42,287 nt of DNA from Euryarchaeota archaeon UBA251 (GTDB taxonomy: Archaea > Thermoplasmatota > Poseidoniia > Poseidoniales > Thalassarchaeaceae), in NCBI GenBank assembly GCA_002497905.1, contig DAFJ01000090.1, positions 1 to 42,287 on the forward strand, given 5' to 3'. The notes beneath the pieces are model-generated. The model was not told where the DNA came from. It saw only the letters and a list, made by a program, of their open reading frames with translations, and did no database searches. This document shows, piece after piece, positions 1 to 9,171 of this stretch. Positions within the stretch are counted from its first letter, which is position 1. Each line of letters starts with the position of its first letter. Made by a program: the position numbers and the translations under genes.

Positions 1-40
1 CTTCCCCCATCATGAGCGCATGCTGGGGTGCACTAAGCAT
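1..40 (-). CDS. Possible N-terminus of a truncated downstream gene
   Basis: An ATG at position 40 on the minus strand opens a frame with no stop up to the window edge, 13 codons reading MLSAPQHALMMGE. It follows the zinc-ribbon/TPR gene by 63 bp on the same strand. A TATA-like stretch lies about 20-25 bp upstream, consistent with leaderless transcription. Too little is visible to name a product, and the frame could be chance. Confidence 0.3.
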   Translation of the reverse strand, partial: MLSAPQHALMMGE

Positions 41-57
41 CCGTCCGACATACCGCC

Positions 58-66
58 CGTATATGA
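58..66 (-). promoter_or_regulatory. Candidate TATA-like element
   Basis: On the minus strand the short sequence TCATATACG lies about 20-25 bp before the possible start at 40. That is roughly the archaeal TATA-to-start distance for a leaderless transcript. It is an A/T island in otherwise mixed sequence. The evidence is position and composition only. Confidence 0.25.
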
Positions 67-103
67 AGACAACGGAACAGTATGACGGAAAATATGTGTG
101 GAA

Positions 104-1363
104 TTAGGCCCCGCCAAGGGTAGAAATTCGCAGATTTTCATTCAGAATTGAATCATCCGGTCGAACAGCAACCGCAGCCTCAATCAGATTTGATGCCTCA
201 AGACCGCGGCCAAGAGCCTGAAGACTTACGGCATGATTGTTCAGAAGATTGATGTCGGTCTCCTTGGCCAGTGAAGATGCTGCATCGAAAATAGGAAGTG
301 CTGTCTCATGGCGTTCGGCGGCACCGAGAGCAGTTGCGAGATTCATCAGGATTGATGCATCTTCCCGATTAGCCATGGCGGCTTGTCGGAGAGTCAGAAT
401 TGCAGCGTGGAATAACGGCCTTTCCGCCGGGTCTCCTCCGGGAGATGAAGCATAGTCAGCCAGAGCATTTTGCAGTAGGCAAAGGCCGTGATTGTTGATT
501 GCTGCAGCATCTCCGGGCCTCTCTCCACAGAGTTCCATAAATTTCGAAGCGGCAGTATCCCAATCATCCCGCTGCATTGCATGGAAGCCTTCGACCATCA
601 CTTCCCGCTGGCCTGCTTCGAATGGAGGGTTGAGGACTAATGCCCTTGCTGGCATCTGAACTAAACGTACTGATGCTGAACTCGGATCGAACGAACTTGC
701 CGCTTCCGCCGGATCTACCAATTCATCGAAGTCTACAGATACCTCAGTAAAGTTCGAATCATCAGAATAATCGTGATACACCACATCCTTGTCAGAATCA
801 GGTTGTAGCGTCACTTCAACCGGAGTTGAAACTAGAAGATCTGATGCCTCATCTTCCACTATAGAGCTTGAAGAGGAGGTAGACAATTGAGGCTCTTCCT
901 CGATGGAAACGGGAGCGGGTAAAACCTCCTGAACAACTTTAGTAGGTTCATCATTAAGTTCGGGTACTGGGACATGCTCCTCATCGACAATTGATTCAGC
1001 GACCGGTACATCGACTGGATCGGCATCTTCGAGCAATGGTGCAGAATCGTCTCCTTCATCTTCTGGAGCACTAACTCGGAGGCTTGATTGAGCCCCAGTA
1101 CCAAATGGGAGTTCGATACTCTCAGAGGAACGGGATGTACCGATAGTGAAAGGAAGACTGGAGCCCGGGGCACTCTCCTGAGCCGGCCCGCTAACTCCCT
1201 CAACTTCGGTCAGAATCTCTGCAAGGCCAGAAGCACCAGGGAGAGGACCAGAGGGTACACCATCGTCATTCATCGGCTCAATCTCCGACCCGAAGATACT
1301 CTTACACCCCGGGCAACGATTGCCCCCTCCGAACAGAAGGCCACAGACTCGGCACTCCTGCAT
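104..1363 (-). CDS. Zinc-ribbon and TPR-repeat protein
   Basis: A 419-residue soluble protein in three parts. The N-terminus is a zinc ribbon with CxxC pairs at Cys4/Cys7 and Cys17/Cys20. Residues about 25-240 are acidic, Ser/Pro/Glu-rich and probably disordered. Residues about 250-419 hold roughly four tetratricopeptide-like helical hairpins, shown by recurring Ala/Leu patterns such as AAINNHGLCLLQNA and ILMNLATALGAAERH. TPRs usually scaffold protein complexes; the partner is unknown. The ATG at 1363 is preferred because GGGGTGG lies about 8 nt upstream; a GTG at 1375 would add four residues. It follows the transporter gene by about 47 bp and is probably its operon partner. No signal peptide or membrane span is visible, so it should be cytoplasmic. 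Confidence 0.8.
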   Translation of the reverse strand: MQECRVCGLLFGGGNRCPGCKSIFGSEIEPMNDDGVPSGPLPGASGLAEILTEVEGVSGPAQESAPGSSLPFTIGTSRSSESIELPFGTGAQSSLRVSAPEDEGDDSAPLLEDADPVDVPVAESIVDEEHVPVPELNDEPTKVVQEVLPAPVSIEEEPQLSTSSSSSIVEDEASDLLVSTPVEVTLQPDSDKDVVYHDYSDDSNFTEVSVDFDELVDPAEAASSFDPSSASVRLVQMPARALVLNPPFEAGQREVMVEGFHAMQRDDWDTAASKFMELCGERPGDAAAINNHGLCLLQNALADYASSPGGDPAERPLFHAAILTLRQAAMANREDASILMNLATALGAAERHETALPIFDAASSLAKETDINLLNNHAVSLQALGRGLEASNLIEAAVAVRPDDSILNENLRISTLGGA

Positions 1364-1410
1364 GTACTCATCCACCCCTACCGAGGGATTTCATGCTGAC
1401 GGCCCGTCGT

Positions 1411-3030
1411 TCATTCCTCTTCGATTATACTGAGGTCAGTTGGACCCGTGAATCGTCCAATCAAAACAAGGCCACCAGTTGCACCGAAAACAAGAGCGAA
1501 GGGGATCCAAGGTGCCGTCCACTCAATCACAAACATGACCACTAGATACGCGCTAGCAAGGATGACGCTTACAATCATGATTGGGAAACCTGTCTTGAAA
1601 AAGCGCTTGAAAGAGATTGCATGGCCTGCCTGTTCAGCAATGCCCGCCGTTGCAACGTTTGCTGATGCACCGATCAATGTCCCATTACCGCCAAGACATG
1701 CTCCAAGAGCTAAGGCCCACGCCAAGGGACCGAGTGGAAGACCTACTGCAGCATCCTCTGCGATGGTAATCATCACAGGTACCATTGTTGCTGTGAATGG
1801 AATGTTGTCAATGAAGGCCGAGGCAATCGCAGACACCCAAAGAAGGAGAAGAAGTGCGACCATAAGCCGACTCTCAGCGGGTGCAGATTCGATGAGCGAC
1901 TTAGTATTCTGAGCTAAAGCCTCAACCATACCCATGGCACTAAGAGAACCAATGAGTATGAACAGACCTGCGAAGAACATCAGTGTGTTCCACTCTACTG
2001 AATCAAGTGCCTCTTCGATATGATGAGGAGTAGTTACAAGAAGCATCAGAAGTGCACCTGCAAGAGCAATGACTGCGACACTGGACAATGGATGTTCGAA
2101 AGCACTGTGAGCGAAGAACGCCACAAGAACAAGGGCGAGAACTGCGCCGGACTTTCGGAGCATGACTGGATTCTTGATTGCATATGTTTCACGAAGTGAA
2201 TCGATGTCACGATCTCGGACTAGGTCTAGCCCATCACGCTCAAGGCGATGAAGGAGCCAGAGTGATGGAAGGAATACTAAGCAGACAGCGGGAGCAAGAT
2301 TGATTACGAAATCTGCGAAGGTGATGAATTGATCAGCAAGGACACTGTCTGCGAGTTTTGACCTTGAGAGTGCTGCACCGATTATGATATTTGGAGGATC
2401 CCCGATCTGCGTGGCCGTCCCGCCGATATTCGAAAACATCACCTCTCCCACAAGAAGTGGGATCGGATCTAAGTTCAACACACGTGCGAGTTGGATGGTC
2501 ACCGGTGCAATGAGTAGCATTGTGGTAACATTGTCAAGGAAAGCTGAGAACACTGCAGTGATAACAGCGAGGATAACCATCAGCCGCCAGATTGACCCCC
2601 CACTACGTGCATAAGCCTCGACAGCAGCGTACTGGAATACGCCTGTCTCTGACAAAATTCCAACGATGACCATCATCCCTAGCAAGAGGCCAACTGTTTC
2701 CCAATCAATCCAGATGATAATATCGAGGAGGGCTGGCCCTTCACCAGCGAGATGCAAGGCCCCAACTGCAACTGCGGCTCCAAGGAGGGCAGTTAGAGCA
2801 CGATCGATTACCTCAGTGATAATCAAAGCGTAAACACCGGCGAGAATTAGGAACGAGGCGGGGAGAGCCCATCCAGGCATGTCCGGCACATGATCCACAT
2901 ACCAATGACGACCCGCAAGGCCTCCGCCGCCGCCTGCCTGAGCCAGTGGAAGGAGCATCAGGGCAGCGATACTTGCAAGAAGAATCGAAGCGCGCAACCA
3001 AAACGCTTGAGAGTATGTCCGGGTGCGCAT
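1411..3030 (-). CDS. ArsB/NhaD-type ion transporter (SLC13-like permease)
   Basis: A 539-residue polytopic membrane protein with about 11-13 hydrophobic spans. It shows the pseudo-twofold repeat of the ion transporter superfamily: FLDNVTTMLL in the first half is mirrored by FIDNIPFTATM in the second. The first half also carries GGTATQIGDPPNIIIG, typical of the ArsB, NhaD and P-protein group, mirrored by GGNGTLIGASANV. Members exchange Na+ for protons or export anions such as arsenite. No ars genes are nearby, so Na+/H+ exchange seems likelier for a marine cell, but the substrate cannot be fixed from sequence. The N-terminus looks like a cleavable or first hydrophobic segment followed by a Gly-rich stretch. 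A TATA-like element about 28 bp before the ATG suggests its own leaderless promoter. Confidence 0.88.
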   Translation of the reverse strand: MRTRTYSQAFWLRASILLASIAALMLLPLAQAGGGGGLAGRHWYVDHVPDMPGWALPASFLILAGVYALIITEVIDRALTALLGAAVAVGALHLAGEGPALLDIIIWIDWETVGLLLGMMVIVGILSETGVFQYAAVEAYARSGGSIWRLMVILAVITAVFSAFLDNVTTMLLIAPVTIQLARVLNLDPIPLLVGEVMFSNIGGTATQIGDPPNIIIGAALSRSKLADSVLADQFITFADFVINLAPAVCLVFLPSLWLLHRLERDGLDLVRDRDIDSLRETYAIKNPVMLRKSGAVLALVLVAFFAHSAFEHPLSSVAVIALAGALLMLLVTTPHHIEEALDSVEWNTLMFFAGLFILIGSLSAMGMVEALAQNTKSLIESAPAESRLMVALLLLLWVSAIASAFIDNIPFTATMVPVMITIAEDAAVGLPLGPLAWALALGACLGGNGTLIGASANVATAGIAEQAGHAISFKRFFKTGFPIMIVSVILASAYLVVMFVIEWTAPWIPFALVFGATGGLVLIGRFTGPTDLSIIEEE

Positions 3031-3053
3031 ATCTGCATGTGTCTCAAACCCGA

Positions 3054-3064
3054 TTCAAATAACC
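3054..3064 (-). promoter_or_regulatory. Candidate TATA box for the transporter gene
   Basis: The minus-strand sequence GGTTATTTGAA is centred about 28 bp before the transporter ATG at 3030, in the 63-bp gap after the CRM gene. The spacing matches an archaeal TATA element driving a nearly leaderless transcript. No start-site data are available. Confidence 0.35.
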
Positions 3065-3093
3065 ATCCGTCAGAATTAGATGACATAATGAGT

Positions 3094-3372
3094 TCATGTT
3101 CTCTTCCAAAGAACTGCAACATTACCACGGGAGAAAATGCATCGAGCACCGGCCTGTTCCTCCAGATGGGTGAAAATTTCGGAGCGCGCTTCGCCCCCAT
3201 CCGCGAATCCTCGATTGAGACGAATCTTGACTAACGAACGTGCTGATAACTGTACACGTATTTCCTCTATAATCGACTCAGTAAGCCCATTTCTACCCAA
3301 TCGGACTGTCGCCTTAAAATCGGGATTACGAGCCAAATCCATGATGTGGCGTGGTATATCTGATTCTTTCAT
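3094..3372 (-). CDS. YhbY/CRM-domain RNA-binding protein
   Basis: A 92-residue single-domain protein of the CRM (YhbY) family, which binds RNA and in bacteria associates with pre-50S particles. The recognisable parts are VRLGRNGLTE near residue 24 (the family GxxG-like loop region), LVKIRLNR in the middle and RGNVAVLWK at the C-terminus. The length is typical for a free-standing archaeal CRM protein. The ATG at 3372 overlaps the stop of the upstream rnp4 gene by one base (TGATG), so translation is probably coupled; a GTG one codon earlier is possible. Pairing with an RNase P subunit supports a role in RNA processing or ribosome maturation, though its target RNA is unknown. Confidence 0.88.
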   Translation of the reverse strand: MKESDIPRHIMDLARNPDFKATVRLGRNGLTESIIEEIRVQLSARSLVKIRLNRGFADGGEARSEIFTHLEEQAGARCIFSRGNVAVLWKRT

Positions 3373-3689
3373 CACTCCTCACCTTCCTTGATTGGAAAAC
3401 GACGGATTTGACCACATATAGTGCAGGTAGTAATCCTGAATCCGCAACGGATACGGATACGGGCGCCTGCACCAGGCAACATCGGATTATGGCAAGAACG
3501 GCAGATCCAATGGCGAATCGAATCTGGTAATCTGGAATTGTGCCTCCTTGCAGTCCGAACAAGGTCCCGTGCTGCAGTGATACGAACTCGATCTGAAAGA
3601 TCATGATTGAGAAGGATTGTAGACAACTCGTCCACCGCTTTTTGGGCGCGTTCATCACGAATACGCCGATTTCGGCTCCGACGAGACAT
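3372..3689 (-). CDS. rnp4: Ribonuclease P protein component 4 (Rpp21/Rpr2 family)
   Basis: A 105-residue basic protein. It has an Arg-rich N-terminal helix region (SRRSRNRRIRDERA), a second helix with TAARDLVRTARRHNSRLP, then a zinc ribbon with ligands Cys63, Cys66, Cys89 and Cys92. This is the complete Rpp21/Rpr2 architecture. In archaea the protein pairs with Rpp29 on the specificity domain of RNase P RNA during removal of tRNA 5' leaders. The other RNase P subunits are not in the window. It lies 9 bp downstream of adk and overlaps the CRM gene, so adk, rnp4 and the CRM gene are most simply one transcript. Confidence 0.9.
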   Translation of the reverse strand: MSRRSRNRRIRDERAQKAVDELSTILLNHDLSDRVRITAARDLVRTARRHNSRLPDSIRHWICRSCHNPMLPGAGARIRIRCGFRITTCTICGQIRRFPIKEGEE

Positions 3690-3698
3690 ACAAAACCC

Positions 3699-4337
3699 TC
3701 ATTCTGGAAGGATTTTTGAAATCCTTACTCCAACTTCATCGATTGATGCATTGCCATCAATGCGATGGAGAAGCCCCCTCTGCTCATACCATAACGCCAG
3801 AGGAGATGTTTGTTCATGGTAGGCAGATAACCTAGCACGGACAGTATCCTCAGAGTCGTCAGCCCTACGCTTGAAATCTGAGCCGCCGCATTCATCACAC
3901 TGCCCCTCAACCTCACAAGGCCGAAATTGATCATGATACACAGAGCCACATCCTCCGCAAGTAAAACGCCCCGTGATTCGGCCAACGATTGATTCATCCT
4001 CAACTTCGATGGCTATTACAAGGGATACTGGAGCTATTTCGGCTAGAGCTTCAGCTTGAGCTACAGTCCGAGGAAAACCATCGAAAAGGAGGCCGTTTTC
4101 TGCATCGCGTGCTTTGACGCGCTCCTTAATCAGCCCGATAATGACGTCGTCGGGTACAAGTCCCCCGGACTCCATATGTCCCTTTGCGATTCTCCCAAGT
4201 TCTGTTCCTGCGGCGACAGCAGCTCTGAGCATATCGCCTGTAGAAACCTGTGGTTTTCCTGTCGCTTCAACGATACGCCCGGCCTGTGTACCCTTACCTG
4301 CGCCAGGTGGTCCAAAGAGGACAATGCTAGATTCCAT
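3699..4337 (-). CDS. adk: Adenylate kinase, zinc-LID type
   Basis: A 212-residue enzyme that interconverts ATP plus AMP and two ADP. The P-loop is GPPGAGKGTQ at residues 9-18. The AMP-binding part contains STGDMLR and GFPRT. The long LID carries a zinc site, Cys127, Cys130, Cys147 and Cys150. This is the bacterial-type long adenylate kinase, not the trimeric archaeal AdkA, and it is complete. The start at 4337 places the P-loop at the expected distance from the N-terminus; an upstream in-frame extension would run into the protease gene and lacks similarity. The gene begins 40 bp after the protease stop, with a possible TATA-like element in that gap. Confidence 0.95.
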   Translation of the reverse strand: MESSIVLFGPPGAGKGTQAGRIVEATGKPQVSTGDMLRAAVAAGTELGRIAKGHMESGGLVPDDVIIGLIKERVKARDAENGLLFDGFPRTVAQAEALAEIAPVSLVIAIEVEDESIVGRITGRFTCGGCGSVYHDQFRPCEVEGQCDECGGSDFKRRADDSEDTVRARLSAYHEQTSPLALWYEQRGLLHRIDGNASIDEVGVRISKILPE

Positions 4338-4360
4338 GAGACACACGATGTGGAGACAAG

Positions 4361-4369
4361 GGATAAGTC
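4361..4369 (-). promoter_or_regulatory. Candidate internal TATA-like element before adk
   Basis: GACTTATCC on the minus strand is centred about 28 bp before the adk ATG, in the 40-bp protease-adk gap and overlapping no coding sequence. It could uncouple adk from the long protease message. The evidence is spacing and composition only. Confidence 0.25.
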
Positions 4370-4377
4370 GACCGGCA

Positions 4378-7300
4378 TCAACCATTAGGAGGAAAACCAG
4401 GAGGGAGGCCAGGAGGTGGAGTGGCACTGCCATGGCCTGGGGGCATCCCTGAAGGGGGCTTGGCAGGTAATGGGGCAAGGCCACTATTGAGCGCAGCATT
4501 GATCTCCGCCTGAGACACACCTCCACTAACTAGAGATTCATTCACTACACCAGTATCCAAAGCTGCACTCATCCGTTGCTGGAAATCGCCTTGATTCAAA
4601 GCTGATCCAGCTGGTACCAGTCGCTCATCCTCCGATAATCGGTCAATACCTCTATTCCGGAGGCTGAAGAGGCCAAGCAAAGCAATCCCGAATACAACTA
4701 AGAGAACGATTCCGACAGCCCATGTAGGGACACCAATACTCGCAAGGAAGCCCGTGACGCCCCCTGAGTCGGTTCCACTAGCAACAGTGGCTTCAAAACC
4801 TCCAGCTTCAACAACTAGGTCATCACCCATTGTGGCAAGGATAACAAATGATTTGACTCCAGGCTCAGCAGAATCAGAAGGAGTGATTCTTACCTCCACA
4901 TCGACTGATTCACCGGCGGCAAGATTTGTTACTCCAGACGGTTCAAAATCAACGACCCAACCACTAATATCCACTGTTGAGAAGGTCGTGGTGAGTGGTA
5001 TATTTCCACCATTCATCGCAGTCATGTTGAGTATCGTAACTTCCGAACGAGGGAGATCAGTGAATCGATCATCTGAGAAGGAAACAACTGGCACTGATGC
5101 CTCCTCCACTTGGACGCCCAGAGATATAGAACGTGCAAGATTCAGTTCTGCTGAAGATACACCTCCTCGAACAAGTATGTCGACTGCAATAGGAGACATG
5201 CCAGCATCAATACCAAGCGGAATGGTAAGGCCAATCTTAGCAACACGTTCCTCGTTCATTGCCAATGTAATAGGGGCAGATGATAGGAATCCAATAGACC
5301 ATCCATCTGGCAAAGTTGGGAATACCCAATCGAGAACAATGGGGACATTGCCGACATTCTGAACTGAGACATTGAATGATGAAGTATTACCAGGAAGGAC
5401 TGAAACTATTCCCGATTCTGGACCAAGGAAAGAATATTCACTTCGTTGTTCGACAATGAATCTACTCTGATTCACCAACGGATCAAGCAAACCCGTAGAG
5501 GTGCGTACAGTGATCATGTTTGTGTCAAGGTTATCTGCGGTAAACGGCACAATCATTTCAGCGACAAGCGTACTAATCGAACCCGGTTGTAACATCACTG
5601 AATGAGGCATTGTAACCTCGACACCGTCTGAAAGGAGGCGTACAGGCCATGTCGTTAATCCTGAACTCACAGTAACCTCGACACTAAACTGGATATTACC
5701 CTCATTCTCAATCTCGATAGTGGTATTAACAATGTCTTCGTTCAAAACGGCACGCTGAGCAGAGAGGGCAGATGCACCTACAGGAGTCCCATCTTCTTCG
5801 TAGATGTCCACTGTAAATCTCTTACTCTCCAGTACGGAAACCTGAACCGATTCTGTAGACCCTACCATTTCATCTGCACTTGAGACAATAGTACAATCAA
5901 CCTGTACCTGCATACCAGAAGCCGGCTCACCAAGGTAAGCTTCTGGAATAATAACACGGATTGATAGGGCTACAAACTGCAATCGATTGAGGGGATCGAG
6001 CGATAGAGCTGAAGAATTGCCTGAGCCAAGTTCCACCGCCCATCTTTCTGAGTTACTACAGGATACGTCGAAGATGGTAGGACCGTTACCAGAGTTACGC
6101 ACTGTGATTGTATAACTGACTGTTTCTCCCGGAACGCCTGCTAGGCCCTGATCACCAGCGAGTATAGTATCCAACCCCTCGACACGCAACACCTCTACGG
6201 TTAGTCGCACATTGAATGAGACAAGAGGTGACATGCGGTCATATAAGGTGAGATCAACAACGTGAGTCCCAGGCAAGGCATAGATTGAGCCTGAGGGTGC
6301 ATTCAGATCAGCATCCACATCGGTCAAAATTAGCGTAATGGTGCGGATTGAACCTGTTTGACCGCCTTCAGGTAGGTTCCATGGACCTGATTCATTCAGA
6401 ACACGGGACCATTCATCTGCGGGTGCATCAAGAACGCCGTCGTCACGCACATATTGCACAGGAGTCACAATCAGTCCGGCTTCAATCATCGCCGTGCCCT
6501 CATTCATTATATCCAACTCAAAGGCCACTGAAGACTCGATTCGTGGATCAAGAACACGTGATGAAGCGGCCACAAACTCCTCAGGGGTAGAAGGCAATAA
6601 TCCAGACTCAAGATGAGGAATAATCCGGACCCCGATTGCAGTGACATTGAGATCGTAAGTCCAGACGTTATTGTCAGTCCCGTTGACCTCATCGTTGAGT
6701 TCACCTACGGAACCATCTGGATCCAAAGTTAGACGAAGGGTATGGATACCAGTCGTCTGGAAGGTGTGCTGAGTACTAATGGAATCAGCTGAACCACCTG
6801 CAATAGATGCACGTGTAGAGCGGAGAATCTCAGTTGGCGGAACAGTTGAGATATCCTCAATGACGATGTCATATCCTGATGCTTCCCCCGGTGCCTGATT
6901 CAACCACGCAGCACGGATCACAACGGCGTCACCCTCTAGGGGAGAATCAGCTGAAGCCCAGAGAGAACCACTGAATACTGCAAGATCTGGAATCATATTC
7001 TCCGAACCAATCGCAGTTGCAGTCATGGCGAAATCTTGAGCCCCGCCGCCTGCATGAGATACTCGGACCTGCCACGAACCCGAGAGCCCATTGGATGCAG
7101 GGATATGGACGCGTTCAACATTGTTAGCCCGGTCATGTGTTCCACCAGTTGTGCTTACTCCCTGTGAGAATACATTGCCACGATAGGAGGTACCATCTGG
7201 GGCGATGACTGTCAAATCTAAATCGTTCACCAATCGTGATGAGGATTGGCTTGCACTTGAAGAACCAGGAGCATCATTCCAAGCGATTGTGACATCAATA

Positions 7301-9144
7301 CCGTGAGATGCATCCCAATCGTAGGTATAGACATAGGAATATCCCGGATCAAGGCTTTGATTCCAATCCATGAAGGTATTCAGAGGCACAATTCCATCCT
7401 TTGGATACAGTGTCTGTTCGAGATCAATCTGACCCCATCCTTCGTCCATATTCGGGATATCTGAAGCTCCGATATCCTTGGCGCCATTAATCATCAAGGC
7501 CTTCAGTAAGTCGGATCGTGGAGAGGCGATTGAGAATTCTTCAAAGAGGAACTGTCGAACGAGGAGCACATTACCTGCAGCAGCAGGAGTCGCCATGGAA
7601 GTACCATCCATCGACTGGTACAGGGGAGTGCTGCCATCAACGTGCCGTGCGGAGGAGCAGGAGGAACCCATTGGGGACTGTGCCTCCTGTGCTCGTGCTG
7701 AACAAATCTGGACTCCCGGCGATACAAGATCCGGTTTTATTCGCCCATCTAGGGTAGGACCAATTGAGGAAAATCCGGCCACCTGCCCTGAAGGAGAAGT
7801 ACCCGGGCGACCACTTGTCGAGGCTCCAATGGTGAGGACATTCTTCGCAGTAGAGGGAGGAGACACGCTGCTAGCACCGTTGGCTCCTTCGTTGCCCGCG
7901 GCAAACAGAACTAGGAAGTCACCATACTGATTTGTGAACGAGTCAGCAGAACGTGAATCCGAATTATATTGGCCGCCAAGGTTCTCAGAACCCCAAGAGT
8001 TACTCTGCACTCTAGCATTCTGTTGCCATGAGTGTCGGAACATATCGAATAGCGAACCATACCTTGCAAGGGCACCTGTTTGATCATATTCGAGTTGATA
8101 GAAATGGAATGTAGCATTTGGCGCCATACCCTTCGTGGAAGAATCGCCAGATCCATCCCCTAGGATGGTTGCGGTCACATGCGTACCATGTCCCGAGTTA
8201 GTATCTGCTGCAGAGTTATCAGGACCATACTGATTGTATACGCCACGTATCCGTCCATTGAAGTCACCATGATCTTGATCGATGCCGCTGTCTGATATCC
8301 CGATCACTTGGCCTTGCCCGGTAAGACCTGGATTGGTAGAGCTAACAACTGCTGTAATGCCAGTTACTGAACGAGCATACAGGTTTTCCAGCACGATATC
8401 GGGAGCCGGCTCAATGAACAATACTAAGCCCGACTTCGCAATTTCAAGTAGCGAAGAAACAGTCAGATCATCAGCCTGACATAGCCATGCATCACAATGA
8501 ACTCTCTCGAGCGACAATTGCGATAATGTTGTTTCAAGGAATAGTAAGTCATCTCCATCTAGGTCGGGAGCCGGAATGATATTCACAGATTGTACACCCT
8601 CTGTCTGTAAGTTAGGAGAAAGACGCCAACCGGGATGTTGACTGCCAAACCATCGGATGTCCTCGTTGGCAGCAATAGCCGAAACCGCCGCGTCGAGACG
8701 AGCCGGGTCAGTAGGTAGACGGATTAGGAGTGCGTCATCTGGAAGAACATCCAGAACCTCGTAGCCTTGCATCGAAAGCCATCCCATTAGATCGCTCAAA
8801 TCTGCGTCTATATCTTGGACAATCAAGAATCCCGTGGAAACAACATCCAGATTATCATGAAGGCCCTCTGGGAGAATGGGAGTGGAAATCATTGGATCGA
8901 ATGAACCAGTGACAGGATGAAGAATTCCTGTAGCGGCTCGAAGTGACGATTTCTCAAGGATTGGAGAGCCACCAATTGACCAATGAGATGCGGCTTCATC
9001 TGATGTCCATTGAGTAATTTCAGGCGCATCAATCTCAGCCATTTCATTGCCTAATGGAATCAACGGAATCAGGAAGAGTGAGACCAGTAAAACGCTCAGT
9101 CTACGCTCGACCATGGGTTGCGAGGGCGATGCCCCCCTTTTCAT
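4378..9144 (-). CDS. Giant secreted, membrane-anchored subtilisin-like serine protease
   Basis: A 1588-residue protein. A signal peptide at residues about 10-32 is followed by a long propeptide of two similar halves, one ending near WFGSQHPGW and the other near FIEPAPDIVLENL, resembling tandem inhibitor-type prodomains. The S8 catalytic domain (about 265-580) has the full triad: Asp285 in DSGID, His319 in SGHGTHV and Ser516 in GTSMATP, with oxyanion Asn418 in AAGNEG. A jelly-roll P-like domain and several Ig-like NEW3/CARDB-type modules follow, marked by repeated N-x-GN motifs. A single membrane span lies at about 1470-1495. The last 93 residues form a cytoplasmic tail with a helical part and a proline-rich end. 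Its probable job is digestion of extracellular protein at the cell surface. It starts 27 bp after gap; ATG 9114 is an alternative start. Confidence 0.93.
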   Translation of the reverse strand: MKRGASPSQPMVERRLSVLLVSLFLIPLIPLGNEMAEIDAPEITQWTSDEAASHWSIGGSPILEKSSLRAATGILHPVTGSFDPMISTPILPEGLHDNLDVVSTGFLIVQDIDADLSDLMGWLSMQGYEVLDVLPDDALLIRLPTDPARLDAAVSAIAANEDIRWFGSQHPGWRLSPNLQTEGVQSVNIIPAPDLDGDDLLFLETTLSQLSLERVHCDAWLCQADDLTVSSLLEIAKSGLVLFIEPAPDIVLENLYARSVTGITAVVSSTNPGLTGQGQVIGISDSGIDQDHGDFNGRIRGVYNQYGPDNSAADTNSGHGTHVTATILGDGSGDSSTKGMAPNATFHFYQLEYDQTGALARYGSLFDMFRHSWQQNARVQSNSWGSENLGGQYNSDSRSADSFTNQYGDFLVLFAAGNEGANGASSVSPPSTAKNVLTIGASTSGRPGTSPSGQVAGFSSIGPTLDGRIKPDLVSPGVQICSARAQEAQSPMGSSCSSARHVDGSTPLYQSMDGTSMATPAAAGNVLLVRQFLFEEFSIASPRSDLLKALMINGAKDIGASDIPNMDEGWGQIDLEQTLYPKDGIVPLNTFMDWNQSLDPGYSYVYTYDWDASHGIDVTIAWNDAPGSSSASQSSSRLVNDLDLTVIAPDGTSYRGNVFSQGVSTTGGTHDRANNVERVHIPASNGLSGSWQVRVSHAGGGAQDFAMTATAIGSENMIPDLAVFSGSLWASADSPLEGDAVVIRAAWLNQAPGEASGYDIVIEDISTVPPTEILRSTRASIAGGSADSISTQHTFQTTGIHTLRLTLDPDGSVGELNDEVNGTDNNVWTYDLNVTAIGVRIIPHLESGLLPSTPEEFVAASSRVLDPRIESSVAFELDIMNEGTAMIEAGLIVTPVQYVRDDGVLDAPADEWSRVLNESGPWNLPEGGQTGSIRTITLILTDVDADLNAPSGSIYALPGTHVVDLTLYDRMSPLVSFNVRLTVEVLRVEGLDTILAGDQGLAGVPGETVSYTITVRNSGNGPTIFDVSCSNSERWAVELGSGNSSALSLDPLNRLQFVALSIRVIIPEAYLGEPASGMQVQVDCTIVSSADEMVGSTESVQVSVLESKRFTVDIYEEDGTPVGASALSAQRAVLNEDIVNTTIEIENEGNIQFSVEVTVSSGLTTWPVRLLSDGVEVTMPHSVMLQPGSISTLVAEMIVPFTADNLDTNMITVRTSTGLLDPLVNQSRFIVEQRSEYSFLGPESGIVSVLPGNTSSFNVSVQNVGNVPIVLDWVFPTLPDGWSIGFLSSAPITLAMNEERVAKIGLTIPLGIDAGMSPIAVDILVRGGVSSAELNLARSISLGVQVEEASVPVVSFSDDRFTDLPRSEVTILNMTAMNGGNIPLTTTFSTVDISGWVVDFEPSGVTNLAAGESVDVEVRITPSDSAEPGVKSFVILATMGDDLVVEAGGFEATVASGTDSGGVTGFLASIGVPTWAVGIVLLVVFGIALLGLFSLRNRGIDRLSEDERLVPAGSALNQGDFQQRMSAALDTGVVNESLVSGGVSQAEINAALNSGLAPLPAKPPSGMPPGHGSATPPPGLPPGFPPNG

Positions 9145-9171
9145 GGTTTTATGAGGATGTGTGGATTCTGC

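Noticed and set aside
1448..1912. 154-codon plus-strand open frame opposite the transporter
   Set aside because: It lies wholly within the conserved transporter gene on the other strand and resembles no protein; a reading-frame shadow.
4754..5362. 202-codon plus-strand open frame opposite the protease gene
   Set aside because: It is antisense to a long, well-supported coding region, lacks recognisable motifs and its composition is the mirror of Ser/Thr-rich codons on the other strand.
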